Origin: Bog-159 sp963756605
Lineage (GTDB): Bacteria; Acidobacteriota; Terriglobia; Bryobacterales; Bryobacteraceae
Assembly: GCA_963756605.1 (NCBI GenBank)
Contig: CAVWOT010000019.1
Span: 372,001-436,000 of the forward strand
Direction: 5' to 3'
DNA: 64,000 bases
Part shown: in pieces, positions 8,744 through 17,423 of the stretch
Numbering within the stretch: the stretch's first letter is position 1
Layout of the letters: each line of letters begins with the position of its first letter
Position numbers and translations under genes: made by a program
The notes under the pieces: model-generated
Database searches by the model: none
What the model saw: only the letters and a program-made list of their open reading frames with translations
Told to the model about the DNA's origin: nothing

Positions 8744-10903
8744 TTGGACTCGAAAACCGATACTGATACTGTCGTAAGTCAGTACCGCGCCCTGTTGGGC
8801 GTTGCCGAATCAATCTCCCAGAACCGGGATTTATCCGCATTATTTGAAGATCTGGCGCAGCGTTTGCACGGCGTGCTGCGGTTCGATTATTTGAACCTGG
8901 TGTTGCACGTCCCCGAACATAATACAATGCGACTGCGCGTGCTCACCTCCACGCGGCCGGCGGCTTCCTCCGATTGGGAGTCGCCCGTGGATGAGTCGCC
9001 TTCCGGTCTGGTTTGGGAGACGCAGCAACTGCTGCTCATCCATGATATTGAGCATGATATTGAGCAGGAGGCGCGCTACCCGAAGGTGATGCAGTTCTTA
9101 AGGGAACATGGCGTGCGTTCGTGCTGCATCCTGCCGCTGACTACGGCACAACGGCGCTTGGGCGCCATGGGCATCGGCGGCGGAGAGCCCTTCGCCTTCG
9201 ACCACGCAGACCTCGAATTTCTGGCGCAAGCCGCCCGCCAGGTGGCCGTGGCCGTCGAGAACGTGCTCAACTATGAAGCCGCCAAGTGCTACCAGGGGGA
9301 ACTGGCGCGCGAGCGCGATCGCCTGCAAGTGGTCCTCGACGTGACCAATGCCATGGTAGCCAATCTGGACTTGCGCGAGCTATTCCGGGCGGTCTCGGAA
9401 TTGTTGCGTCGCCTGATTCGTCACGAGTACGCCAGCCTGGTGGTGGTCGATCCGGTGAAGGGCCAGCTTCGCCTGGAAGCGCTCGATTTTCCCGGCGGCA
9501 ACAGCCAGATTCACGAAGCGCAAACGGGGTCGTCGGAGGATTCGCCCGCCACCGAGGCCATGCGCACGCGCCGGCCGCTGGTGTGGAATCGCGCGGATGT
9601 CGAGCGCTATCCTTCCGACGTGGTGCGCCGCTTGTTGGCCGAGGGCTTGCAATCGGCGGTCTGCATCCCGCTGCTGCGCGGCGACCGGGTGCTCGGCACG
9701 CTCAATGTGGCCAGCCTGCGCGACGAGAACTTTCGTCCGCAGGATGTCGAGTTGCTGACGCAAATCGGCAACGAACTGGCTATCGCGGTGGAGAATGCGC
9801 TAGCCTTTCGCCAGATCGAAGAGCTGAAAAACAAGCTGGCGGAGGAGAAGCTCTATCTGGAAGACGAGATCCGCACGGAACACGATTTCGAGGAGATCGT
9901 GGGTGAGAGCCAGGCGTGGAAACGCGCGTTGCGCGACGTGGAAACCGTGGCGCCCACTGGTTCGACCGTGCTGATCCAGGGCGAAAGCGGCACCGGCAAG
10001 GAGCTCATCGCGCGCGCCATCCACAACCTGAGCACGCGCCGCCAGCGCACCTTCGTCAAAGTGAACTGCGCCGCCATCCCCACAGGCCTGCTCGAGAGCG
10101 AACTGTTCGGCCATGAGAAAGGCGCGTTCACCGGCGCCATCAGCCAGAAGATCGGCCGCTTCGAACTGGCGGACAAGGGCACGCTGTTTCTGGATGAGAT
10201 CGGCGATATCCCGCTTGAGCTGCAACCCAAGCTGCTGCGCGTTTTGCAGGAGCGCGAGTTCGAACGGCTGGGCAGCGCGCGCACGGTGAAAGTGGATATC
10301 CGGCTGGTGACGGCCACCAACCGCGACTTGAGCCAGATGATCGCCAACCGGGAATTCCGCGAAGATTTGTTCTACCGGCTCAACGTGTTTCCGATTCCGC
10401 TGCCGCCCTTGCGCGAGCGCCGCGAAGATATTCCGCTGCTGGTCCGCTATTTTACGCAGAAGTACGCAAGGCGCATGAGCCGGCGCATCGAGACGATTCC
10501 GGCCGACGCCATGGAGGCGCTGGCCAACTGGAATTGGCCGGGCAATGTGCGTGAGCTGGAAAACCTGATCGAGCGCGCCGTGATTCTGACGCGCGGTTCC
10601 GCGCTGCATGTGCCGCTATCCGAGCTGCGCAACGGCGGCGAGCCGGCCACCCCGGCAGCTCTGACCACGCTCGAGGAGGCCGAGCGCGAACATATCGGGC
10701 GCGCCCTGCGCGAGTCGCAATGGGTGGTCGGTGGACCGGCAGGCGCCGCGGCGAGACTAGGGATGAAGCGAACCACCCTGCAATCGCGCATGCAGAAGCT
10801 GGGTATCACGCGCGCCGGCGCGGTTACTTCTTTTCCATCCAGCTCATCCAATAGTCCTTCCACTCGACGCTTTCCCCCGCCGGCAGCACCTCAAGCGGAT
10901 TGA
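8744..10903 (+). CDS. GAF-GAF sigma-54 dependent transcriptional activator (FhlA-like)
   Basis: 719 aa: two GAF sensor domains (about residues 20-175 and 200-360), a short coiled coil (ELKNKLAEEKLYLEDEI), an AAA+ sigma-54 interaction domain with Walker A GESGTGKE (about 410), the GAFTGA loop (about 461), Walker B LFLDEIGD, and a Fis-type HTH (AAARLGMKRTTLQSRMQKLGI). It activates sigma-54 RNA polymerase when its GAF ligand is bound; the ligand is unknown. The start is TTG at 8744, two bases after the PilZ stop. The last ~27 residues, low-complexity and Ser/Pro-rich, are encoded antisense to the end of hmgA, so the tail after the HTH is probably dispensable. Confidence 0.93.
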   Translation: MDSKTDTDTVVSQYRALLGVAESISQNRDLSALFEDLAQRLHGVLRFDYLNLVLHVPEHNTMRLRVLTSTRPAASSDWESPVDESPSGLVWETQQLLLIHDIEHDIEQEARYPKVMQFLREHGVRSCCILPLTTAQRRLGAMGIGGGEPFAFDHADLEFLAQAARQVAVAVENVLNYEAAKCYQGELARERDRLQVVLDVTNAMVANLDLRELFRAVSELLRRLIRHEYASLVVVDPVKGQLRLEALDFPGGNSQIHEAQTGSSEDSPATEAMRTRRPLVWNRADVERYPSDVVRRLLAEGLQSAVCIPLLRGDRVLGTLNVASLRDENFRPQDVELLTQIGNELAIAVENALAFRQIEELKNKLAEEKLYLEDEIRTEHDFEEIVGESQAWKRALRDVETVAPTGSTVLIQGESGTGKELIARAIHNLSTRRQRTFVKVNCAAIPTGLLESELFGHEKGAFTGAISQKIGRFELADKGTLFLDEIGDIPLELQPKLLRVLQEREFERLGSARTVKVDIRLVTATNRDLSQMIANREFREDLFYRLNVFPIPLPPLRERREDIPLLVRYFTQKYARRMSRRIETIPADAMEALANWNWPGNVRELENLIERAVILTRGSALHVPLSELRNGGEPATPAALTTLEEAEREHIGRALRESQWVVGGPAGAAARLGMKRTTLQSRMQKLGITRAGAVTSFPSSSSNSPSTRRFPPPAAPQAD

Positions 10904-11927
10904 GCCCGTCCAACATCACCGCGCTCTCGTCCGTAAACGCCTTCTTTCCCTGGTTAGCCAGCGCCTTAGGATGCGGTCCGTGATGGATGCCGCGCGGGTG
11001 CAGGGTGGCCATGCCCGCTTTAATGTTATCGCGGCTGAAAAAATCGCCATCATGGTAAAAAATGAATTCGTCGTAGTCCGTGTTGCGATGGAAGAACGGC
11101 ACCTTCAAGGCGTCTGCATCCTGCTCGAGCGGCCGCGGCAGAAAGCTGCAGATCACCGCGCCTTCCGTGACGAAGGTCGTATGCGCGCTCGGCGGTAAGT
11201 GCGCGCGGTGGCTCATGATCGGGCGTATGTCGCGCATATTGATCTTCCATACCGTCAGATCGCCTTTCCAGCCCACCACGTCCATGGGATTGAACGGATA
11301 GAACACCTTCGAAATTTCGTCATCCACCTTGATGCGGATCTCCCATTCGCGGTCGTCATCCAGGCACGGGGAGGGTTCGGGTGTGACAATCGTGGCCGGG
11401 TCATACAGCGCGTGCTGGCCCAGCAGTCCCTTGTCCGGCTGGTCGAATTCGGCGCGGGATTGTACGATCAGAAAAAAATTATCCGGGCTGCCCGGTACAA
11501 TGCGGTAGGTCACGGCGCGCGGTACGACGATATAATCCCCACGCTCGAACGGCATGGGGCCAAAGTCTGTTTCGATGGTCCCCTCGCCGCGATGCACGAA
11601 GATCAGTTCGTCGCCATCGGCATTACGATAGTAAAACGGCATGGGCGCGGCGCGGCGCGACACGTACAGCTTAATGTCGCGGTTGCCCAGGAACGCTACC
11701 GGCAGACCTTGCGCGTCGTGCAGGTCGGGCGGCTCCAGGAGGTTTAGATCGAAGCAATGCGGCCGCAGTTTGCCTTCGAAGCGCACCCATCCCGTGGGCG
11801 CGTGGGCGTGGTACAAATGTGCGCTCTTGCCGTAAAAGCCTTTGCGCCCGTGCTCTTCTTCGAAGGTTCCTTCCGGCAATCCGACGTGTGCTTGTGAGGC
11901 AGCTTTGCCTTTTTTCAGCGGATACAT
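10824..11927 (-). CDS. hmgA: Homogentisate 1,2-dioxygenase
   Basis: 367 aa cupin-fold enzyme that opens the homogentisate ring to maleylacetoacetate in tyrosine/phenylalanine breakdown. The iron-ligand region is visible near the C-terminus: TDYDEFIFYHDGDFF followed by LHPRGIHHGPHP. HRAHLPPSAHTTFVTEGAVICSFLPRP is also family-typical. It is a little shorter than the usual 380-440 aa. No fumarylacetoacetase or maleylacetoacetate isomerase gene is adjacent, so the pathway is scattered. Its 3' end overlaps the sigma-54 activator gene by 80 bp, tail to tail. Confidence 0.9.
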   Translation of the reverse strand: MYPLKKGKAASQAHVGLPEGTFEEEHGRKGFYGKSAHLYHAHAPTGWVRFEGKLRPHCFDLNLLEPPDLHDAQGLPVAFLGNRDIKLYVSRRAAPMPFYYRNADGDELIFVHRGEGTIETDFGPMPFERGDYIVVPRAVTYRIVPGSPDNFFLIVQSRAEFDQPDKGLLGQHALYDPATIVTPEPSPCLDDDREWEIRIKVDDEISKVFYPFNPMDVVGWKGDLTVWKINMRDIRPIMSHRAHLPPSAHTTFVTEGAVICSFLPRPLEQDADALKVPFFHRNTDYDEFIFYHDGDFFSRDNIKAGMATLHPRGIHHGPHPKALANQGKKAFTDESAVMLDGLNPLEVLPAGESVEWKDYWMSWMEKK

Positions 11928-11968
11928 TCTCCCCCTCCCGCTTTAAGCATAGCTGGGGGAAGCAGGCT

Positions 11969-12250
11969 TTATCCGCACCGGCCGCCAGCCAGGATGGTGC
12001 AAAGATTCCAGGCTATCAGACCTGCATACCAGTAGGTTATCCAACGGATCACGTGCTGTTTGCGCATCGCAATGCACGCACCGGCCAGCACCACGGCGGC
12101 CATCTTCGAAAGCAACAGAGCCACTACCGGCCCGAAGTGCATGAGCGCGCGGATGAATGGGCTGGCTTCCGCCAACCCTAACTTGAATCCGATGAGCGTA
12201 GTAAAAAAATCCAGCACCTGTAAATACAGGAATATCTGTATATAGAGCAT
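11969..12250 (-). CDS. Small membrane protein, DUF5658-like
   Basis: 93 aa with three predicted membrane segments (YIQIFLYLQVLDFFTTLIGF, VVALLLSKMAAVVLAGACIA, WITYWYAGLIAWNLCTILAG). The LDFFTTLIGFKLGLAEASPF stretch resembles the DUF5658 signature (D-x-x-T-T...G-x-x-E-x-N/S-P). No function is known. It stands alone between hmgA and the prepilin peptidase gene, on the same strand. Confidence 0.65.
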   Translation of the reverse strand: MLYIQIFLYLQVLDFFTTLIGFKLGLAEASPFIRALMHFGPVVALLLSKMAAVVLAGACIAMRKQHVIRWITYWYAGLIAWNLCTILAGGRCG

Positions 12251-12372
12251 TAGGCCGTCCGTTGGTTTGGCATCGCCTGCCGGGGAAGGATCGCACTTCC
12301 CTCAGTTGCAATTATAGAGGGAGATCGCTGCGCAATTCGGGCGAAAGCCGTAATGCACGTACTAAGGAAGGA

Positions 12373-12945
12373 CTATGCCGGTGACCAAACCCGCGCCATT
12401 ACCAGAAATGCGACCACGCCCAGGCAGATCCGCACGGCGCCGGGTAACCGCAGCGCCTTCGCACTGCCCACGTCCAGTTGTTCCCGCGTCACGTGGGGAG
12501 CGTGCCATTTCATCAGTTCGCTCATCATATATCCAAGGTTCCACAGAGTCTGCTGCAAGCGGCCCTTCAGCAGCACGAGTATGATGGCCAACACGCCGCC
12601 GATCGCCGCGCTCAGCAGGAAGATGCCTACGAAATCGGAGCATCCCACCATGGCTCCCACTGCCGCCAGCAACTTCACGTCGCCCGCGCCGGTCATGTGC
12701 AGCATATACATCGCCAGGTTCAACACAAAAGCCAACGCGAACCCCTTAGCTGCCAGCCACACACCATCGAGCGGCGAAGGGTAGGAGATGAGTGCATTCA
12801 ACACAAAGCCGAGCACCAGCGTGCTTACAGTCAGCCAGTTGGGAATGCGGCGCGAGCGCAGATCTGTAAAGCTCGCTACCAGTACGCTCAGTAACAGGAC
12901 GAATTCGATGCCCACGGCGGGGCGGGTGAATTGAATCACAGGCAC
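12373..12945 (-). CDS. A24-family prepilin peptidase (CpaA/TadV-type)
   Basis: 190 aa, mostly membrane-spanning. The two catalytic aspartates of type IV prepilin peptidases are visible in TDLRSRRIPN and GAGDVKLLA. It lacks the N-terminal methyltransferase half of PilD, so it is the short CpaA/TadV type that cleaves prepilin leader peptides at the inner membrane. The start is a GTG at 12945. No pilus structural genes are adjacent in the window. Confidence 0.88.
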   Translation of the reverse strand: MPVIQFTRPAVGIEFVLLLSVLVASFTDLRSRRIPNWLTVSTLVLGFVLNALISYPSPLDGVWLAAKGFALAFVLNLAMYMLHMTGAGDVKLLAAVGAMVGCSDFVGIFLLSAAIGGVLAIILVLLKGRLQQTLWNLGYMMSELMKWHAPHVTREQLDVGSAKALRLPGAVRICLGVVAFLVMARVWSPA

Positions 12946-13069
12946 CAGTATACAGATCGGCGGGAACCGCGTTCACCATAACGATGGTTAACCACTGGCG
13001 GCTGAATTGTACTTGAATTGCAATAAGACGCCCAAAGCGGGATCGCAAGATTCGCGCCCAGGGAGAAAA

Positions 13070-14269
13070 ATGCTTATTCCCAATTTAGCCCCGGCGATGG
13101 CGCGAAGCCTTGCCGGCATGCTGTTGTGTGTACTCGTGGTCGCCGCTCAAGACCAAAGTTCCAGCGGTACGCCGCCCGCCCCAGTTCGGGTAACCGTGCC
13201 TGCGGGCCAGTCGCCGGCCGCCGTCACGTTCGGCGCGGTCACCCCGCAATACAATTTCTCCTATGGCGCCGATCCGAATCAGCCCCTGCTTCCAACCGGG
13301 GGTTTGTGGAGTTTTGACATGCCTGTGCAAGTTACGCCATCGACACCCGGCTGGACAACCGGCGAGTTTGGCCTGGAAGGCATACCCGATGCGTTCTATT
13401 TCGAGCCCTACTTCACGTCGGGAGGCGTCAGCCAGTATGCGGGCGGGTGCTTCTGGAATGCATCCTACGACGAGCCCCCGTATTGGATCTATAACGGCGG
13501 CGAGGCCACTGGCAATAAATACGAGGAATTGACCGGGCCGATCCTGCGTGCGCAAGCGGCGATCGGTTCGGTGTACCAGTCCGCCTCGCAACAGGTGACC
13601 GGTTCCGAACAGCCTACGTATGGCTTTGCCGCGCTGGCGGAATGGAATCCCAGCGTCTACACCACGGCACCATACGTTCTCGGCGCGCTATACTTCGCCT
13701 CGGATTCCTGTTACTCCGGCGACATCGAGTACGGCTTCGCGCACTACAACTATTACAGCCCGGCGGTGGACCAGTTCTATTTTTACAACTTCAGCAACTG
13801 CTCCGCGGCCCCCGGTACGCCGGACAGCTATGGCTGCATCGGATCGGAGGACGGGCAGAACTTTGGCGTGAATCAGTGCTCGGCCGCGGTGAACCTGCCT
13901 ACCCTGCAGCCTAACTCTCAGGGAAATGACTGGTATTTTTGGTACGCCTATATCAGCCAGAATCCGTCGAACGGACACTATGAATTCCTGGCTGGCGTGC
14001 GGGATCCGTACACCAATGCTGCGATCTGGAGTTGCGTGGGCGACCCGCTCGGTTCACCGACGTTTCCGGTCTCTACCTGCCCGCAAACCGAGTCGGCGAG
14101 TTACGCCTGCCCCAACGGCCAGGTGACTGGCGCCATTTATCCGATTAAGCAACTCTTTGGCGGTCTGGGCAGCGTGACGGCCGGCATGACCAACATATCG
14201 AATACGCCGCCCACGGGAAGGGCGAACCCCATGCTGCACATGAAGCAGCTTTATATTGCCATGCCGTAA
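13070..14269 (+). CDS. Secreted cysteine-rich protein of unknown function
   Basis: 399 aa. The ATG at 13070 has GGGAG a few bases upstream, and the N-terminus is a signal peptide (MARSLAGMLLCVLVVAAQ). The mature part is rich in Tyr, Phe, Trp, Asn, Ser and Gly and has eight cysteines in the central and C-terminal thirds (for example GGCFWN, SDSCYS, NCSA, YGCIG, NQCSA, WSCVG), enough for four disulfides. That composition fits an extracellular beta-rich protein. I recognise no catalytic motif or family. It has its own divergent promoter region with the prepilin peptidase gene. Confidence 0.75.
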   Translation: MLIPNLAPAMARSLAGMLLCVLVVAAQDQSSSGTPPAPVRVTVPAGQSPAAVTFGAVTPQYNFSYGADPNQPLLPTGGLWSFDMPVQVTPSTPGWTTGEFGLEGIPDAFYFEPYFTSGGVSQYAGGCFWNASYDEPPYWIYNGGEATGNKYEELTGPILRAQAAIGSVYQSASQQVTGSEQPTYGFAALAEWNPSVYTTAPYVLGALYFASDSCYSGDIEYGFAHYNYYSPAVDQFYFYNFSNCSAAPGTPDSYGCIGSEDGQNFGVNQCSAAVNLPTLQPNSQGNDWYFWYAYISQNPSNGHYEFLAGVRDPYTNAAIWSCVGDPLGSPTFPVSTCPQTESASYACPNGQVTGAIYPIKQLFGGLGSVTAGMTNISNTPPTGRANPMLHMKQLYIAMP

Positions 14270-14294
14270 GTTTTACAGCAATCGGTGCCGCGTT

Positions 14295-14395
14295 GTGGGG
14301 CAGGACTCCAGTCCTGCGGCCGACGTCCACGTCGGCCGTGGCGGGTCCTGGAGGACCCGGCCCAGAGGGCACCCCGACCTGGAGGTCTGCCCCAC
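14295..14395. repeat. Complete four-module palindromic element (orientation 1)
   Basis: Bounded by 9-bp inverted ends GTGGGGCAG (14295-14303) and CTGCCCCAC (14387-14395). Inside, in order: GCAGGACT-CC-AGTCCTGC (14300-14317), GGCCGACGT-CC-ACGTCGGCC (14318-14337), CGGGTCCT-GG-AGGACCCG (14342-14359) and GACCT-GG-AGGTC (14376-14387). The same four modules in reverse-complement order make up 20564-20685. It fills the gap between two convergent genes; the stop codon of the dehydrogenase begins two bases after it. Confidence 0.85.
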
Positions 14396-14396
14396 G

Positions 14397-15374
14397 CTAT
14401 TTCTTCAAAGCTTCCGGGTTCAACAGATTCGGCGGACGGCGTCCTTCAATCGCCGCCACGGCATTCTCCGCCGCCATCATCGACATCTTAATCCGCGTGT
14501 CCACCGACGCGCTGGCGATATGCGGCGCCAGTACCACATTCTCCAGCTTCAGCAGCCCTGGATCAACTTGCGGCTCGTGCTCATACACGTCGATACCCGC
14601 CCCCGCAATCACGCGCTGAGCGAGCGCTTCCGCCAGCGCCGGCTCGTCCACCACCGGCCCGCGCGAAGTGTTCACCAGGATGGCCGTCGGCTTCATCATG
14701 CGCAACTCGCGCGCGCCGATCAGGTGCCGCGTCTCCGCCATCAGCGGCACGTGCAGGCTCACAAAATCCGCTTCCCGCAGCAACTGGTCCGCGCTAACCG
14801 GCTCCATTCCCAACTCTTTCTCCAATGCTTCCGGCGCCCGCCGCGAGTCGTGGTAAATGATGCGCATCGAGAAGCCTTTCGCCCGCCGCGCAACCGCCTG
14901 GCCGATGCGCCCCATCCCGAAAATGCCCAGCGTGCGGTGATGCACGTCCTGCCCCACCAGCAGGTCCACGCGCCACTTGGTCCATTGCCCGGAATGCACG
15001 AACTGATGCCCCTCGACCACGCGCCGCGCCGCCGCCAGCAGCAGCGTGACCGCGAAATCGGCCGTCGTATCGGTGAGCACGTCCGGTGTGTGCGTCACCA
15101 GGATGCCGAGCCGCGTGGCCGCCGGTATATCGATGTTGTCATAGCCCACCGCCACGTTCGCGATCACCTGGAGGCCATCCAGGCTGGCCAGCACCTCGGG
15201 TGTGAACTTGTCCGTAAGCTGGCTAACAACGGCCCGTTTACCGCGGATGCGCCGCGCCAACTCCGCCGCCGGCATGCCGTCATCCGATTCCTCGTAGTCC
15301 AACTCCGCGTGCTCTTTCAGATAGGCGATGGCCTCGGGATAAATGCGTTTGGTGACCAATACGGCAGGTTTCAT
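14397..15374 (-). CDS. D-2-hydroxyacid dehydrogenase (glyoxylate/hydroxypyruvate reductase type)
   Basis: 325 aa, NAD(P)-dependent. The Rossmann motif GMGRIG is mid-protein, and the catalytic Arg, Glu and His of the family are in NTSRGPVVDE, DVYEHEPQ and APHIAS. It reduces 2-keto acids such as glyoxylate or hydroxypyruvate to the D-hydroxyacid. The ATG at 15374 gives MKPAVLVTKR, a normal start. It is divergent from another hydroxyacid dehydrogenase gene 46 bp away, which suggests a shared glyoxylate/tartronate semialdehyde theme (inference). Confidence 0.9.
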   Translation of the reverse strand: MKPAVLVTKRIYPEAIAYLKEHAELDYEESDDGMPAAELARRIRGKRAVVSQLTDKFTPEVLASLDGLQVIANVAVGYDNIDIPAATRLGILVTHTPDVLTDTTADFAVTLLLAAARRVVEGHQFVHSGQWTKWRVDLLVGQDVHHRTLGIFGMGRIGQAVARRAKGFSMRIIYHDSRRAPEALEKELGMEPVSADQLLREADFVSLHVPLMAETRHLIGARELRMMKPTAILVNTSRGPVVDEPALAEALAQRVIAGAGIDVYEHEPQVDPGLLKLENVVLAPHIASASVDTRIKMSMMAAENAVAAIEGRRPPNLLNPEALKK

Positions 15375-15420
15375 CGAACGCAAATTGTCGCACATGCCGC
15401 ACCCGGCTTACAATTCGGAG

Positions 15421-16338
15421 ATGGCTAGATTAGGATTTTTAGGACTTGGGATTATGGGCTACCCGATGGCCCGGAACCTTCTGCGCGCCGGCCACGAGGT
15501 GGCCCTCTGGTCGCACAGCGCGGGCAAAGCGCACGAATTGGCCGCCACGGGGAAGGGCCGCTTCTGCGCCAGCCCCAGAGAGGTTGCGGAGAACGCGGAT
15601 GTCATCTTCCTATGCGTGGGCAATACCGCGATGTCACGCGAGGCGATTCTGGGAAACGATGGCATCGTCGAAGGAGCCCGTGCAGGCTCGGTAGTGGCCG
15701 ACGCCAGCACCATCGCGCCCACCGCCAGCCGGCAGATCGGCCAGGCGCTGGCTGCCAAGGGCGTCGATTTTCTGGATGCGCCCTGCACTGGCTCGAAGCC
15801 CGGGGCCGAAGGCGGCACACTGACATTCATGACTGGCGGCAAGCAGGACGTCTTCGAGCGAATTCGCCCTTATCTGGAAGTGATGGGTAAGCGCTTCTAT
15901 TACTGCGGCGGACCCGGCATGGGCCTGCACGCCAAACTCTCCCAGAATCTGATTTTATCGAATCTGTTACAGGGCTTCAACGAAGGCATGGTGCTGGCCA
16001 CCAAGGCCGGTGTGGATCCGGCTCTCATGCTCGATATTCTCGATAACAGCGCCGCTAAATCGGGACTGGTATCGGCTAAAGCTCCGCTGGTCCTGCGGCG
16101 CGCTTTCGCCCCGGCTTTCTCGGTAAAGTGGATGCACAAGGACATAGGCCTGATGCTGGACTCCGCCGACGAACTGGGCGTGCCTCTGCCGCTGACCGCC
16201 CTTACGCACCAGATGTTTCAGGCATCTATCGCCAAAGGGCATGGCGACGAAGACATTTGCGCGACCATTAAAGTACTGGAAGATCTAGCCGGTGTGGAGG
16301 TAAAAGGGAGCGAAGCCAGCAAGGCGGATGCCGGCTGA
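15421..16338 (+). CDS. NAD(P)-dependent beta-hydroxyacid dehydrogenase (GarR/HIBADH family)
   Basis: 305 aa. N-terminal GLGIMGYPMARNLL is the dinucleotide-binding loop; DAPCTGSKPGAEGGTLTFMTGG is the substrate-binding motif; the catalytic Lys lies in KLSQNLILSNLLQGFNEG. The family includes 3-hydroxyisobutyrate dehydrogenase and tartronate semialdehyde reductase; the sequence does not decide between them. The ATG at 15421 is the first that gives the canonical N-terminus; the frame is open further upstream into the divergent gene. A long inverted repeat follows the stop. Confidence 0.9.
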   Translation: MARLGFLGLGIMGYPMARNLLRAGHEVALWSHSAGKAHELAATGKGRFCASPREVAENADVIFLCVGNTAMSREAILGNDGIVEGARAGSVVADASTIAPTASRQIGQALAAKGVDFLDAPCTGSKPGAEGGTLTFMTGGKQDVFERIRPYLEVMGKRFYYCGGPGMGLHAKLSQNLILSNLLQGFNEGMVLATKAGVDPALMLDILDNSAAKSGLVSAKAPLVLRRAFAPAFSVKWMHKDIGLMLDSADELGVPLPLTALTHQMFQASIAKGHGDEDICATIKVLEDLAGVEVKGSEASKADAG

Positions 16339-16344
16339 GTTCAA

Positions 16345-16396
16345 TTTCTGTATTTTTCGTTACAGAATCTGGCCGGTCTACCGAAAAATACAGAAA
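16345..16396. repeat. 15-bp perfect inverted repeat with 22-nt loop
   Basis: Arms TTTCTGTATTTTTCG (16345-16359) and CGAAAAATACAGAAA (16382-16396) are exactly complementary. Inside the left half there is also a smaller inverted repeat, TTCTGTA/TACAGAA (16346-16352 and 16361-16367). It starts 7 bp after a stop codon, so it may stabilise the mRNA 3' end, but the stem is AT-rich and lacks a clear T-tract, so an operator or mobile-element remnant is also possible. Confidence 0.6.
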
Positions 16397-16437
16397 ACTG
16401 TTGCAATCCGCCGAACGATATTCTATTATTGGAATAA

Positions 16438-16527
16438 GCCGGGGAGGCAACTCCCACCAAAGCGAGACTAACCTCTAAATAAAGACCCCTGAAGCAACCT
16501 CCCCGGCGCCCGAAAGGGCAAGGGTCT
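16438..16527. ncRNA. Candidate structured RNA with two GNRA hairpins
   Basis: Three stems can be read on the plus strand: GGGAG-GCAA-CTCCC (16442-16455), GCCC-GAAA-GGGC (16508-16519), and AGACCC (16483-16488) with GGGTCT (16522-16527). A competing 10-bp pairing, GCCGGGGAGG (16438-16447) with CCTCCCCGGC (16498-16507), would exclude the first hairpin. Two GNRA tetraloops plus mutually exclusive stems resemble a structured or switching RNA. An A8 run follows at 16531-16538. It lies between convergent genes, so it could be a 3' UTR structure of either. No known riboswitch consensus was recognised. Confidence 0.35.
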
Positions 16528-16556
16528 TCCAAAAAAAAGAAAAATCAGTAGGCCGG

Positions 16557-16976
16557 TTATTCCGTCGCAGCAGCAGGAGCGATTCGTACGCTGCTGGCCG
16601 CCAGTTTTCCAGTCCGATCCATCCCCAGCTCGTAAAGCAAACGAGTGCCGGGCTTTAACGTGGTGGGGTCGCCCTCGGCCAGGCGGGATACGTGGAAAAA
16701 CACATCGCGTCCCCCATCGTCCGGGCGGAGAAAACCAAAACCTTTGGCTTCAAAGTAGGTTACTACCGAGCCAATCTGTTCGCGAGGGCCATCGCCCCCG
16801 GAGCCTTCCGCGGAGCCTTGGCCGCCGGATCTGCTGCTCTTATCGCCAACCCCCTGCTTGATCAGGGCCAGATCTTCCTCAGATAGCTCCGTAGCGGGAG
16901 CGGTCTCGGACGGCATCTTGAGGTCGGGATTCTTCTTGCGGGCTTCTTCGAATAAGCGTTTTGCTCGAGCGTTCAA
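16557..16976 (-). CDS. Cold-shock domain protein with N-terminal extension
   Basis: 139 aa. A CSD runs from about residue 68 to 133, with RNP1-like KGFGFL and RNP2-like DVFFHVSRL. The first ~65 residues are a charged, low-complexity extension (Ser/Gly-rich GGQGSAEGSGGDG), unusual for classical 67-70 aa CspA proteins. It probably binds single-stranded RNA or DNA in the cytoplasm. The stop is 30 bp from the candidate structured RNA at 16438-16527. Confidence 0.88.
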   Translation of the reverse strand: MNARAKRLFEEARKKNPDLKMPSETAPATELSEEDLALIKQGVGDKSSRSGGQGSAEGSGGDGPREQIGSVVTYFEAKGFGFLRPDDGGRDVFFHVSRLAEGDPTTLKPGTRLLYELGMDRTGKLAASSVRIAPAAATE

Positions 16977-16997
16977 ATGACAATTCCTTTAGTTTCT

Positions 16998-17234
16998 CTA
17001 GTGTACGGGCGCCGGTGCGGCTTTGGGTTTGCGCGCGCGGGAGGCCCGTTTCTCGGCCGGCGGTTGCCGGTCGCTCTTCCTCAACTGCCCCATCACCATG
17101 GGGGTTACGAACTTTTTTTCACCGTGATCGTCAAATTTGATCACAATACGCTCCTCATTACTCGCGAGCACAGTTCCCAATCCGAATTTGTCGTGCTCAA
17201 CCTGAGCGCCTTGGGAATAGTTGTTGGCAGCCAT
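16998..17234 (-). CDS. Small protein with a PcrA/UvrD C-terminal (Tudor-like) fold
   Basis: 78 aa. Residues ~8-50 follow the pattern G-x-x-V-x-H-x-x-F-G-x-G-T-V ... V-I-K-F-D-x-x-G-x-K-K-F-V found at the C-terminus of PcrA/UvrD helicases, where it contacts RNA polymerase. The rest is a basic tail (RKSDRQPPAEKRASRARKPK). A stand-alone nucleic-acid or polymerase-binding adaptor is inferred. It precedes the cold-shock gene by 21 bp on the same strand, so they probably form an operon. Confidence 0.75.
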   Translation of the reverse strand: MAANNYSQGAQVEHDKFGLGTVLASNEERIVIKFDDHGEKKFVTPMVMGQLRKSDRQPPAEKRASRARKPKAAPAPVH

Positions 17235-17423
17235 TAGTAGGGGTTTACTCCTTTATTTTTCAGATCGTGGCGACACTCGAAATGGAATCTTCGGGGTGGA
17301 TGCGGGGCACGCTGACACAATCGTATGCTCTATGATATCACTCCGGGACGCATGGCGGCAAGCGAATGTCCCTCGGGCACTCTTTGTTGGCGTGAAGTAC
17401 TCTCTACTCAAAGGTATCCGTCC

